Positions 45,085 through 56,944 of a stretch of DNA of 64,000 nt are shown piece by piece. This stretch comes from Cristatella mucedo (lineage: Eukaryota > Bryozoa > Phylactolaemata > Cristatellidae). Numbering within the stretch: position 1 is the first letter of the stretch; each line of letters starts with the position of its first letter. The notes below the pieces were generated by a model. That model saw only the letters and a program-made list of their open reading frames with translations, was not told the DNA's origin and ran no database searches. Where the stretch lies: contig WPIO01000098.1 of NCBI GenBank assembly GCA_009760855.2, positions 1,005,501 through 1,069,500 of the forward strand. The letters are read 5' to 3'. Both the position numbers and the translations under genes were made by a program.

Positions 45085-45310
45085 ACGTCAATAATAACAA
45101 AAATTGAATAATAAATCATCAATAAAGATAATTAAATAATTAATTCCCAGTAAAAATAATGAATAGTGAATAATAAATAAGGAATAATTAGTAATTATTA
45201 GGAAATAATAAATAACAAATAAAAATAGCAAGTTATCTTTTACCTATTATATATAATACGTAATATATGATCTTTAAAATATATAATATATAGTATTATA
45301 TAGATACAAT
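45085..45310. repeat. AT-rich tract of unit 2
   Basis: AATAATAAAT-type runs and ATATATAATA sequences with no coding content. Confidence 0.8.
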
Positions 45311-46939
45311 TAGGACTAATAAAGAGGCTCAGACACTCGTACTACTATTATAAACTGTACCTACAACTCCAAGCAGGCTAGCATACTCACAGCACTTGCA
45401 TTTAATCATATATGCATTCCGGCGTATGCTACTCAGACAGATGACTTTTAGAGTTTGACATACTAGTTGCAGCCAAGAGAAAATGGAAGTTCATAATTAT
45501 ATGCCTGGTGTCTTCAATTTCCACATTGAATGAAATATATCCTATTCACTTGCCTAATTGCACCGCTTGGCTATCTGAAGAAGATCTCTTCTAAGCTCCT
45601 TAGGAGCCTCAGGTACCGTAGGCACTGTGCCTTTAGATCACATGCTATTCAAGCCTGGGACTCGATCTGACTGGATTTGAGCTTCCCCGTGACTTGACTA
45701 CAAGTTACTGACCTCAATGTTACTCATAGAATCAGCTCCATCCGTGTGTATAGGGAGGCTGAAATTGTTCCTACTTATACTGGCATGCAACATACAGCTT
45801 TCCTTAACATCTCAATTGCCTACGAAGACACTTAATTCTAGTTTATGGCATTACATGGAAATCGTATTCCTGCATACATATTACCATTAAATAATTAAAA
45901 TGATCTCCACCCGACTGCTGCATTTTCTCTTTCAATTGATTCTAAAAGTCTTTGCGGAGAATTTAGAATCAGTCTATATTTTTCAACTTACATAATTGGC
46001 AGGCTCCGACGAAGGTTTTCAACTTGAGTGGGGGGACAACTACCCCAAAGTAAAAAACTAGATCGGAAGAGGGCAAAGTGGCAAGCCAATTATAAAAGGC
46101 AAAGAAGTGGATGTGCATAACTCGTAATAGGTAAAGGCTGACTAGTCTAATTTCTCTGGAAAATCAAAAGATTTAAAAAGTTAAAATTACCTGTTACATG
46201 GGCAAAGAATAAGCCTTCTGCATAACACAAAGTGCCAGCGTCGTGGCGTGACCCAGTGGAGTGACCCTATGTGGCTCGACCTCAATTCTTTGCACACTCG
46301 CATTCATCGATGGCTGACCTGAAGTGGAAATCGGGAGAGTCATACTTTTTATAATTTGAATGGCAACCTTACATAAATAATTTCTACACAGGTGCTTTAC
46401 AACTCAACGTAACGGAAACAACATCAGCGGGTTAATCATAGGCATGCTAATTTGACATGCAGGCAAAAACGAACAAGTATCACGTTCAGTCCAGCTTGGA
46501 ATGCAACAGGACTCGGCCGAACCTGTGACTAAGACCTATTCCTAGTAGCTTATTCTAAATCAAGCGTAGTACGAATGACATGCTCAATGGAAAACAAAAA
46601 TAAGTTCACCTGGACGCTGGAATAATTGAGCTGAGCGCTGAGATGTAAATGATCCAAATGAATTGCAGGCGTTAAGACAGTGGTTTTCAACATATGGGTC
46701 GGGAACCCTTTGGGGTTCGAGCCACCCTTTGCAAGGGTTGCCTAAGACCATCAGAAAACTCGCATTTCTACATATTTAAAACAACGTTTTTTTCAGGGGA
46801 TTACCACAGCATGGTGAGCTGTGTTACATGGTCGCGACATCAGGAAGGTTGAGAACACCTGTAGTGAGAGCTGCCACAAATAGGTTCCAGACTTTGGGCA
46901 CATACGGTTAGCAACATCCATGCCGGCCCCTCATTTGCA

Positions 46940-47012
46940 CAAAACGTACAGAGCATAGAAAGAGATTGAGTTTATTGAGGATGCTATAACAAATTTATTG
47001 TTATTATTATTA
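46940..47012 (+). mobile_element. Old LINE tail within the large unit
   Basis: Reads AGAGATTGAGTTTATTGAGG, ATGCTATAACAAATTTATTG and ATTATTATTA. The same tail is at 56270-56345 in unit 3, so it predates the duplication. Confidence 0.65.
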
Positions 47013-47314
47013 CATACAAATGACAAGTTCTCGGCTAATGTCCGCCGAGATGCATCAGCCAGATGCATATATACATGCACGAGTCAATTGTTGATGCATC
47101 ACTGTGTCAATAAATAGAAACATAAATATATACATATATATGTGCATATGCATAAATTAAAAAACTTCCAGCTAGCATTTCAACATTCAAGCCTAACTAA
47201 GGGAGTCAAAGCTCAGTGGTTCCTTAGCAACACACGTACGTCAGCTGGGTGCCAGTACATGCAGCTTCGAGCGTCCACGGAACAAGCTTAATTGCTTAGG
47301 CGTACACTGCGGAC

Positions 47315-47600
47315 TTGCGCAAGTCCAAAATACCACTCCGTGCCTTAATCCTATGCACTCCAATTCTAATATCGACTTCTAGCAAGCAACCCAGCCTGTC
47401 GCTAGCAAATGACGACTCGGGCGAGACAACTCCAGTGGCGAGGCTGTCGAATATCAAACGAGCTCTTCCTCTGGCACACAGCAACAGCCGGCTCCCTCGG
47501 TCTACGAGCGATGCAGCTAGTCAAGGCAATGGCGTTTCGCAGAGTTGCTTTCATGCAGACCTCACTAAAACTAGTTTTGCAACTTAGTGTTAGTAACTAG
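47315..47600 (+). other. Short frame with a counterpart in unit 3
   Basis: Unit 2 copy of the frame described at 56597-56944. It reads IPLRALILCTPILISTSSKQ then PSLSLAND, matching the unit 3 frame residue for residue in the SKQPSLSLAN part. The second half (VKAMAFRRVAFMQTSLKLVL) is in a different frame here but in the same frame in unit 3, so this copy has a frameshift. No homolog recognised. Confidence 0.25.
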
Positions 47601-48087
47601 CAACTCTTAACTCCACAAGCAGCTTAACTAGTACTGCAACCAAGTATCAATCAAAAGAGAGCGACCGGCATGCCCAAGACCCTTTACTATAGCACACTAA
47701 TTCGTTTAAACGACAAACATGTTGGATTCAGTATTTGCCTGTTCGTCATCTGTGATCTTAACTGAGCCGATTACGACGGCGGCTTAAGATGCACGGTAGT
47801 CCACTTTTTGTGGATTGCTGTGTTAACCTTACTTAATAAATAGTACTCAGTAGGTGGGATAGCTGGACCAGCGCGACACTATTTTGCACCGTAAATAACT
47901 AGACGGGGAGCAGTTGCATCCAGTTTTGTAGTCATTACATTACAATATAATAGACTACTTGCTACAAGCGACTGTGCTATTCAGGACAGAAGACGACGGG
48001 GATCGTCGTGTCAGCATGATATAAGAAAATTGGGATGAAAATACTATACCGAATGCAGCCTTTCACTTGCTTATACATTTGACTGGT

Positions 48088-48510
48088 GGAGCACTAGCAC
48101 TGACATACTTGACCAAGTGCCCTCAGAGAATTCAATCTTTTTCTAAGCACTTCACAGTTTCTGCAAAGAAAACACGATCGAGTGGTTAGTAGTAACATGG
48201 TCGATAAACCTGGTCGAATAGAAAGCAAATTAAGCAGTGATTCGCCCAGGGTCAGCAGGCAAGTGTGGTTAGCTGCAGCATGCACAGTGTCAGCACTCAT
48301 AAGCACACAAAAACGAATCACATGGACCCATTAGCTGCTGTAACAAATGGGTGCATTTTATTTATTTTTTGATTGGGTCAAGTTACCGGGTCTCGAGACG
48401 CAATTCGAGAGTGAGTTCCACGCTTTGGGTGCATACAAACTTAAGGCCATAATCCAAAGGATTTGAGGTTTGCACGAGGTATATAAAAACAGTTATATTC
48501 AATACAGCAG
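48088..48510 (-). mobile_element. L2-like LINE 3' fragment
   Basis: The plus strand begins with a worn tail (ACTTGACCAAGTGCCCTCAG), then the 3' UTR (GTGCACAGTGTC-like) and the complement of the KAWNSLP region (GTGAGTTCCACGCTTTGGG). More diverged than its neighbour. It interrupts segment S1 of unit 3. Confidence 0.8.
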
Positions 48511-48586
48511 ATTAACTATGATTTTTCTAGTGGAGCCGAACATCTGACTGGGAATTGTGTAGGCCTTTCAGTACCTTAATGATAAT

Positions 48587-48899
48587 TACTATTATAATAA
48601 TGCACTTGATAAAACACCCTCAGAGAACTTAATCTCTTTCTAGGCGCTTTACATTTGCTGCAAAGGAAGCACGATCAACTGGTTAGTATAAGCATGCTCA
48701 ATAAATAACACGAACGACCTGGTGAACGGTGACATGCACAGGGTCAGCATGCAAGTGTGGTTAGTGGCAGCATGCAGTACCAGCACGCATAGGCACACGA
48801 AGGACGAATCTCAGGATCCACTAAATGCTGTCCTAAATAGGTGCGTTTTTAACTACTTTTTAAATGTGGTCAAGTCAGGGGATGTTGTGAGGCAAGTAC
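48587..48899 (-). mobile_element. L2-like LINE 3' fragment
   Basis: Tail CTATTATAATAATGCACTTG, hairpin region CTAGGCGCTTTACATTTGCT, 3' UTR (GACATGCACAGGGTCAGCAT), ending in AATGTGGTCAAGTCAGGGGA. It stops where segment S1 of unit 3 resumes, so the 5' truncation point is close to 48899. Confidence 0.85.
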
Positions 48900-50094
48900 C
48901 TTAGCCGTCATAACAAGTGCACTAATTGTCACTTTGGTAAGTTGCTTTCGGTGACGGTTTGCATTATTGCACTCCCTCTCGAGAAGCATTTAATAATGGC
49001 AAGTGTACGTATTGCTTAAAGTCTGAAACGACCTTAGTTATCGAATTCAATCTTCCACCTGAGCGGAGAACACTTGCAGACGGTGGCTCACTAATTACCC
49101 CTTGCACTTATTTCTATGGCATTAGTGAGAGCGTGCCCACGAGTTTCGACACTGTTTTGGTGAATGTGTACTCGAGTGAGCTGGTAAATCATCAGTGGGC
49201 ATGAGCAGAACTTAGCTACTGTTTTGCTTATGCAAGTGCGAAAGCGTGTGTGCCAACACACAGGTTTGTCACATCTAACAACGGTTACCTTGTTGGTGGT
49301 GAGAATGCTACACTTGACCGTTCGCTTAATCTTCTTTCACTGTAAATATATATTGTCGAGAAAGATAGTGAGTTGTCTCAGGGCTCGATAGCAACGTATA
49401 TTGTCATCACTACATTCACATTCACGAATGCATGTATATGCTGGTGCACATGTGGTGCATACATTTGCACGAATGGTTTTACCACCTTTGCGAATATCTG
49501 GTGCACACAGTCCTGAAGTGTGCTCGTACGGGTGGGTCAGTATGCGCACGTGTGTGTGTCTATATCAACAAAGTCCTGAGCAGCCGTGATGGTGTGTTAA
49601 TGTGCACTATTGTATTTCTGTGTAATTTTATGAGTATGCATTTCTATATTTGCATAAATGAGGAAGACGTGGTTGCATGGGTATGCATCCAAGCATGCCA
49701 GATGGTCTGCGAGCAATTCTTTCAATGGTTATGTACAAATGAGTTTCAATATGCCTTTTTAGTATGTATGACTGAATACATGCAACGTTTATGCATCTGT
49801 GTGCATGTCTGTGAATGTGTTTTTATGTATGTAAGTGAGCTGATAGGACAGGTGCATGCATGCAAATGGGCTTTTGTGGATAAGGAAAACTACATGCACG
49901 CTTTGATATCTGTGCAGGTGCTTGTCAGTGCATAAAGTGTCAAAGCTGACTGAAATGTACTGACGACGTTGAATTGCATGATCAATAAGGGCATCGGTGT
50001 AAACTAGGTGTTTGTTGGTTCACTGAAAAATTGACCATATGAGGTTTAGCAGATGGGGCAGCAGATGAAGCAGCATTCAGACCATTTAGAAAGA

Positions 50095-50113
50095 TATATA
50101 TATATATATACAT
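50095..50113. repeat. (TA)n tract
   Basis: Nine or so TA dinucleotides. Confidence 0.9.
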
Positions 50114-51092
50114 AGACTCGTCAGTAAGACCCAAATAAAGATAGCCCAAGCCAGGTGCACCAAAAAGTAAAAGAACCATAGACAAAATCATAAATCCACG
50201 GGAATGGAGAGTTTACCTTCGACGGTTCTTCCACACCTGCGACTGCACTTACAACCATGATCGTCGTATGGCTTTCTTACCTTAAAAAAAGTTACTCCTT
50301 ATCAGGATTTTATCACGAAACTTGTACCAACATTGTAATGTAGTTGCCAGCAAGGTCTCTGTGGAGATCTGCCACTGGTGAAACTCTGAGCACCCATTGA
50401 TTTTTTCAGGAATATTTCTAAACAGCGGAAAAAAGCAGCAGGCTAATTCGATATGCTTACTTTTCATTTAAAGCAATAGCAGCAAATCTATAGTCGCACA
50501 ATGAACAATATGGTGTAGTAATACGACACCTGTAAGATCAGCTTTGGTAACAAGGCCAAAGACAGAGCCACTTACTACTTGTTGCGTTTATCCAGCTGTA
50601 AGATTTTCTCATATCATACCGGGGCAATCACTCCAAGTGTACTCCCATCATTCTGTTAACCAAGTAATTCCGAATGCATATCAACCAAATGTCGCCCATG
50701 TGTCTAGCAGGTAGATAGAACCATAGGCACTTCCTCCAAGCTCAGCCGTTAGCCAGCGCATTGCATATAGATGCGACATATGCACGGTCCCTCTGAAAAC
50801 AGACAGAAAATTCCTCAACTGTTCTTAGACCGAACTAAAGCAGCAAGTCTTCAAACCAGTAAAGTTCGACTGCTGCACAATAGTACTTTCAGCCAATTCT
50901 GAGATCTTTCATCAGAACGGACCCTGGAGTCCAATGTGCACAGAAGTATAATCACTATAATCTGTGTGCGCCATAGTCTGGCTGGCAGCAAAATGCCAGA
51001 TGCCGTTGCTGCACAAGGTAAATGGTAGCTGAACTCTGACCTACAAGGGCTCTTCAAAATTTGATATTAGCCTCCTGCTGTTATATTTTATA

Positions 51093-51106
51093 CCCCCCCC
51101 CCCCCC
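51093..51106. repeat. Poly(C) run of 14
   Basis: Fourteen consecutive C in segment S5 of unit 3; units 2 and 4 lack it. Confidence 0.95.
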
Positions 51107-51539
51107 GACAGAGCCAATCCCTGGTAGCCACCCTTGACTGCTCTATTTGCACTCTTGTTGCTTTTGCATTCACCGGAAATCAAAGAAAACTGTATTAGCG
51201 ATAGATTATCCCCGAGCATCACACTAGAAATAAAACTCGTACCTTGCACTTTACAAGTTACTTCTACATAGCTAATGGCAACAGTTAGTCACGTGGTTTT
51301 AATTAATTAGTAATACAATTTAAAAGAAAGTAACAATCTTGCCCTGGACAGCCTCCAGGAGCAAAAAAGAAGACACGTCACGGGTTTGGTTAACTGGACT
51401 TCATCTGAAAGTTAAAATGAACTGGACAGTGTACAGGTAAAATTACAAAGCACGTAAGATCCAAGCAAGAAATGTCTTTAAGGTCACACTCGTACACATA
51501 TATTTGCAGCTACAATGCACGAGAAACAAAACAAAAGCA

Positions 51540-51600
51540 TCAATATAATATAAAAAAAAATATAATATAATATAATATAATATCAAAATAAAAGCATCCT
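51540..51600. repeat. AT-rich pentanucleotide tract (TATAA)n
   Basis: About nine TATAA units with an A run in the middle, unique to unit 3. Confidence 0.85.
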
Positions 51601-52053
51601 TATCCTTAAGTCTCACGTCTTAGCCCCCAATTCGCGAAAGGAATAGCATTTGGCTACTTAGTTGTAAAAGCAACAACGGACTAAGAGATCTTTACAATAT
51701 TTTCTCAGTCTCCATACTATCTTTTCCGTTAAACACGGTGCAACGAGTTGTGCAGATCTGTAAACTCTTACATTGTGACTTCAATCTGAGCAAGTAAATT
51801 CAGTAAAGCTGTACTACTAATTACTCTACTGGTGCACCGTTCATTCGGGTCTCTACCGACCATCTTACAATACCAGGCATAGGGGAAGTCATTCTGTTTT
51901 TTTTCCTTGATTGTTTGCAACTATTAATGGTTAATTTCATCTGAAGTACGTCTCATCTCGCCTGACACCATTTCTAATACATCTCAATATTAATTCCTTT
52001 CTTGATATGAAACTTCTGATAATTGATTTCAATAGGCTAAAATAATCAAAAAA

Positions 52054-53615
52054 GTGACTAAACTACAGGATATTCCAGGTCTGGGTGAGTGGAACTCTTC
52101 TGTCTACATTTATGCATTTCAGATTACAGATTTAATCACCAAGCACAATGTGAGCTTTCATTTCTATTCCGATGAAGCACAACTGAATATCTGCATTGCT
52201 GCAGCAGTGCCTTCAAAAACGTCAAACAGCCACACCTCTCACGCTGCATGTATTGATGAACGCCACACATTTGTTACAGCTTTCTTTCTTTCAATAATTT
52301 AAATTAAACCAACTTACAATTGCAAGACTCAACTGGTGCAATCAGCAATTGGCAAGCCAACCGTTCAAAATTAGATCCGTGCCCATGTGCCGACTAGAGT
52401 GTGCACGAACTTGGGGAGTCTTGTATAAAAGTGACTTTTCTCTAGACAAACAAATCAGCTCCACATTCAATATTGCAAACTATCATCTACCTTAAACTGA
52501 GGGAATTTGTGGTAGCTTATACAAGACATCAAGATCCCACCCATGTATTTCTAAATGAATCTTTCAGTTTTTTCCCTGATTGTAATAATAGCACTCACTA
52601 CGTTTTGATATAACCTTCAAAAAAGTTTACTTGTTTCTGAGTACTAAACCTATTCTCTATCAAAGTGACTCTTCATTAGACGGCAAAATTAGCTCCACAG
52701 TCCTCTGCACACTTTTAGCCTCACAATACCGCTAAATTTTGGGTTTTCTTTCACTTGTATACCTCTTCTAAATTAGTCCATGCACGCCTGAATCTCTGCT
52801 CGACTTATGTAACCCACTGCTTAATGGTCTACCAGCCTGTGCAATCGGGTGCTTACAGTTATTTTCAATATTGGTGAGTATCCAGTATTTTCTGTCGTGA
52901 GTGTTTGCAGTTGCCAAATCACACCACTTCTCACCAACTTGCAGTGGCTCCCAGTCAAGCACAGCAGCGACTTAAAGGTTTTGTCACTCACTTTCAGGTC
53001 CCTTCATTCTTTGGATCCAGCCTACCTATCAGATCTGCTCCGTCACCAGGACAGGCATAGCATTTTGTTATCCAACTGTTTTGGCCCTACCTTGCATTAT
53101 CCTCAAATCTTTTTGAGACCTCGCCTTTAGTTCGTATGCTCCCAAAGCCTGGAACTCACTCCCGACCTGTGCAACGACATCACCTAACTTTTCCAAATTT
53201 ATGCCATAACTGTAAACATCTGTTTAAGGCAGCATTTAGTGGGCCCCCAGCAATTCGTCCTTAATGTGGTTATAAGTGACGAAACTGTTGCTTGCTGCCA
53301 CCAAACTCATTTGTATGCCGACCTTATGCGGAGCTGGTTTGGCCCAGTGTTTAAGGTGCTCGCCCAATCAAGGTCTGGCCCAGGTCGTGGGTTCGAGACC
53401 CTAGGCATAAGTGAAGCACCTGAATAGATATTAAGTTTTCTTAGAGCGGCATAAAAATGAATTATATTTTTTTATACCTGTCACAACTACTTATGGGAAA
53501 CTTATTTTTTTTCTAGCACGCTAACACTAACAATTCGATTGTGCTTCCTTTGCAGCAATTGCAAAGCACCTGCAAAGAGATTGATTTATCCGAAAATGCT
53601 TTATCAAACGTATTA
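52054..53615 (+). mobile_element. Old L2-like LINE in unit 3, with mutated RT core
   Basis: Partner of 42790-43960. The first frame (52054-52302) aligns with the RT palm of the 41311-42650 copy: ITDLITKHNVSFHFYSDEAQ against LADVMVKQYVGFHFYADDTR. The catalytic YADD has become YSDE (52165-52176). Further on come LTNLQWLPV (near 52940), LSLTFRSLHSLDPAYLSDLL and CCCAAAGCCTGGAACTCACT (KAWNSL). A SINE-B is inserted in its 3' UTR (53334-53478) and the tail resumes at 53500-53615. Many stops and frameshifts. Confidence 0.85.
53334..53478 (+). mobile_element. SINE-B copy, best preserved
   Basis: A box region TGGCCCAGTGTTTAAGG (53340-53356) and B box GGTTCGAGACC (53390-53400), spaced as in a tRNA gene. 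GCATAAGTGAAGCACCTGAA then begins a tail (GATATTAAGTTTTCTTAGAG, AAAATGAATTATAT) resembling the L2-like LINE terminus. It sits in the 3' UTR of the old LINE of unit 3; the unit 2 relative lacks it. Confidence 0.88.
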
Positions 53616-53619
53616 TTAA

Positions 53620-54450
53620 AATTACTCAGCCACCAGGCTAAGCATCCTACGCTTTCCAAACATAATTATGTACCTGCACTACATCTGAATCTCACATCCA
53701 GTAGACACCGTGCCTCTACTTTATATGCTCCAAAAATCTGGGAATCCCTCTCGATTATGGGTTAGGACATCTGATATGATGATCTGAATCTACCAACACA
53801 ACTTTTTAAAACATCTTATAGATAGTCCTTGTAATTGGTACTTGGATTGCTCTGCTTATGCAAGCAGACCCTCTCCACTGTGAAAATAATGTATCTGCAT
53901 ATTGATAGTGTGCATGCCACCACTAGCTTTGTTATGCTTAGCCACATTAATAATAATAATAAAAATAATAATCATGCACTTAATATAGCGCTCTCCAAGA
54001 ACTCAATCTCTTTCTAAGCGCTTTAAATTTGCTGCAAAGGGAAATGCACTGGAACAATGAGTAATATCATGCTTGATAAACAACATGAATAGCATGGTTA
54101 AGGGTGACATGCACAGGGTCAGCATACAAATGTGGTTAGTGGCATCACGCACAATGTGAGCATGCATAAGCCTATGAAGGACGAATTACAGGGAACCAGT
54201 AAATGCTGTCCTAAATAGGTGTGTTTTTAAGTTCTTTGTAAATGTGGTCAAGTCCGGCGATATTTTGACGCAATAGGGAGTAAGTTCCAGGCTTTGGGAG
54301 CATACGAACTAAATGCACGGTTTTCAAAGGATTTGAGAACATTAAGCATGCTACCACAAACAGTTCGATCATGCATCCTTTGCAGCAAATAGAAAGTGCC
54401 CAGAAAGATATAAAGTTATTTGAGACCATATTGCAAATGTTTAACTATGG
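53620..54450 (+). mobile_element. L2-like LINE 3' fragment interrupted by another LINE
   Basis: The C-terminal remnant (CATCCTACGCTTTCCAAAC; CTCCAAAAATCTGGGAATCC for APK.WESL) runs to 53950. It resumes at 54339 with 3' UTR and tail (CTTTGCAGCAAATAGAAAGT; GATATAAAGTTATTTGAGAC). The gap is filled by the minus-strand LINE 53951-54338. Confidence 0.75.
53951..54338 (-). mobile_element. L2-like LINE with target-site duplication
   Basis: Tail TAATAATAATAAAAATAATA, hairpin region, 3' UTR and the complement of the KAWNSLP region, truncated at TTTCAAAGGATTTGAG. It is flanked on both sides by ACATTAA (53944-53950 and 54339-54345), a clear 7-bp duplication inside the older plus-strand LINE. Confidence 0.9.
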
Positions 54451-54689
54451 TTATTATAAGGTAGGGAGGTCAAACAGTTGCTTGTAATATACACAATATC
54501 ATCAAAAGTAACGATGCCACAGTTAAAATGCACGATCCCAATTTATAAAATGTGGTTAGAGGCAGCATGCATAATGCTTCAGTAAGCATAAGCAAGCAGA
54601 GGACTTATCATAGTAACCTGTCCAATATTAAGAGATACGTTTCAGCTCCTTGTTAAATCTCCCGAAGTTGAAGCCTAGCTGTACAAGTT

Positions 54690-54860
54690 AATAATAAGTT
54701 AATAATAATAAAAGTTAATAATGTATACTAAATACCATCTAATGTATGCTAAACACGTAATAATAAATACTGAATACTAAATACTAGTTAAGATATGTTG
54801 TATAATGTAAATTACATAACATCTATATAATAATATACAGCATTGTATTGTTAACTTACA
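54690..54860. repeat. AT-rich tract of unit 3
   Basis: Repeats of TTAATAATAA, AATACTAAATACTA and similar, at the position of the AT tracts of units 1 and 2. Confidence 0.75.
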
Positions 54861-56269
54861 AGACAAGCAAAACGGCTAAAACAATCGAGCTAATCTTATA
54901 TACACTTTACCAACAACCACACACAGGCATGCCAACTCCTCATAGCACTGGCATTTAATCGCGATGCATTCACTTTCCTGCTCAGACAAGTGGCTTTTAG
55001 AGTTTGGCATGATAGATGCAGGCTAGAGAAAATAGGAGTTCTTTATTATTAGGCCAGCTGTTTTCAATTTTCACAACGAATGACATACTTCCTAATCATT
55101 CGCCTTAGACCACAGCTTGGGGATGACTGAGTGGGTGCTCATCTCTCGTGACTTTATGACAACTTACTGACACAAATTTTGTTCACCGCATTGGCTCAAT
55201 CCATGTTTATATGGATGTTAAATTTGGCTCCTGCATTCACTTTGATGCCAACACTCCTCCTGTCCTCCACGTTTTAATTGCGTGTAAAGACGGTGCGTCC
55301 TACATAAGTTCGCTACGTAGAAATTGTAGTCCTGCATACATATGTCTATTTCATAATCAAAATATTATAAGCCAGGCTGCTACATTTCCTCTTTCAATTA
55401 ATTCTGATAGTGTTAGCCGAGAATTTAGAATCATTTTATATCTTTCAACTCACATAAATGGCAGGCTCCTCGGACGTAAATTCTCACCCTAGGTAGAGGG
55501 GACAACGGCTAAGAATTTAAAAAATAGATCGAAAGAGGGTGTCGTGTGAAAGCCAATTATCAAAGGCAAAGAAGTGAATGTGCATTATTCTGCCAATTTA
55601 AAGCACTTTGATAGCTGGCTGACTAGTCTACTTCCTCTTGAAAATCGAGGATATAGAGAAATCGTATTTCTATAAAGCTTAAATTAAGGTGGGCAAGAAT
55701 AAGAAGGCCGCATTGTACACAGTCGCCGAGTGACATCGTCACTTAGCCGAGACCTTTTTGTGCCTCGAGTAAAATTCTTTTTAAATTTGCATTTATGTAT
55801 GACTGACCTGAAGTGGAAATACCCATATTCATAATTTTTAATAATGTTTATGGTAAGCTCATACAACATAATCTATACAAAAGTGCTTTACAAGTCAACC
55901 TATCGGAAAAAGCATATATAGGTTAACCATAGGCATGGTACCTGAACATGCAAACAAAAGCAACCAAGCATCATGCTGTAGCCAGCTAGCTACAGCACAC
56001 TAGAGGGGACTCGGCATAACCGGCAAGTGGTTATCTTCCCAGTGGCCAACACTAAATCGCGCTCAGTGATCATTAAATGTTCAGTAGAACAAAACATACA
56101 AGTTCATTTGGATGTAGGAATAAATAAGTTGAGCACAGGGCATTTTGTCTCTGATGTAAGTGAACTGGATGCATTTAAAGTATTAGGAGCTGTCGAGAAC
56201 CAGCTCCAACCTTTGGCATCCATGATTAGCCACGTGTGTGTGATAAACACTTCCTTTGGCGAGAATGTA

Positions 56270-56345
56270 AAATGGCCAGAAAGAGATTGAATACTCTGAG
56301 GTCGCTTAATCAAATGTATTAATATTTCCATTTTATCATTATTAC
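56270..56345 (+). mobile_element. Old LINE tail within the large unit
   Basis: GCCAGAAAGAGATTGAATAC, TCTGAGGTCGC and ATTAATATTTCC match the LINE terminus and the equivalent site of unit 2 (46940-47012). Confidence 0.6.
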
Positions 56346-56596
56346 AAGCAAATGACAGTTTTACGGTGATTCTCCGTCGAGGTGCCTCAGCCCGGATGCG
56401 GGTATTCATACATGATTCAAAATGTATGTATCAATTCTTATTACCTGTATATAGGTATATATTTATATTTATAGTTATTCATATAAATCACAAGTGGCAC
56501 AATTTTTTCATTTGCATTAAAAATTCAAGCTCTGCTAAGCCAGTCAGCTGTCAGTAGTTACTTAGCAACACGTTTACGTCAGCCGGGTGCCAGTAC

Positions 56597-56944
56597 GTGT
56601 ATTGGAACATATGCGGTATACATTTCAATGCTTATGCTTACACTAAGAACTTACACAAGACGGCAATACCACTCCCAGCCTTCATCCTTTTCATCTCAAC
56701 TCTTATATCGATTGCCAGCAAGCAGCCTAGCCTGTCGCTAGCTAATGAGCAGTCGCACGAGTCACAGCCAGCACCGAGACGTGCAAGCCGTCGACTAGCT
56801 ATCGATAGCTGCAGCTGGGATGTAACAGCATCCCACTACCTCAGGCTACTAGCAAAGCGGCCAGTCAAGATAATGTCGTGTCGCCGAGTCGCTCTCATTT
56901 ACACATCACTGCGACTATTTTCACAACTAGGCACAAGTAACTAG
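56597..56944 (+). other. 115-codon frame with a counterpart in unit 2
   Basis: The frame contains IPLPAFILFISTLISIASKQ then PSLSLANE, a basic middle (RRASRRLA) and KIMSCRRVALIYTSLRLFSQ. The hydrophobic stretch could pass as a signal or membrane segment but is not at the extreme N terminus. In the 32-codon stretch I compared by hand with unit 2 (about 47328-47423), I counted 21 differences: 4, 6 and 11 at codon positions 1, 2 and 3. In SKQPSLSLAN all three differences are silent. That leans towards past coding, on a very small sample. Unit 1 lacks the segment. Chance remains likely. Confidence 0.25.

Larger units (their letters stand above)
36060..47930. repeat. Macrosatellite-like unit 2
   Basis: The most complete copy. 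Order: 36100-36800 (segment S1), TG-rich S2 near 36900, S3 at 37850-38200, S4 at 38200-38660, S5 at 39000-39980, S6 at 40690-41300 plus 42655-43000, an old LINE at 42790-43960, S7 at 44400-46640, S8 at 46900-47800. Later insertions: SINE-A at 37017, 44625 and 44912, and LINEs at 39990-40680 and 41311-42650. Counterparts occur in the same order in units 3 and 4. Apart from LINE frames I see no gene. Confidence 0.75.

Noticed and set aside
49432-49935. 167-codon plus-strand frame in unit 3
   Set aside because: Cys/Val/Met-rich because it crosses TG/TA-rich sequence. The equivalent positions in units 2 and 4 do not keep the frame.
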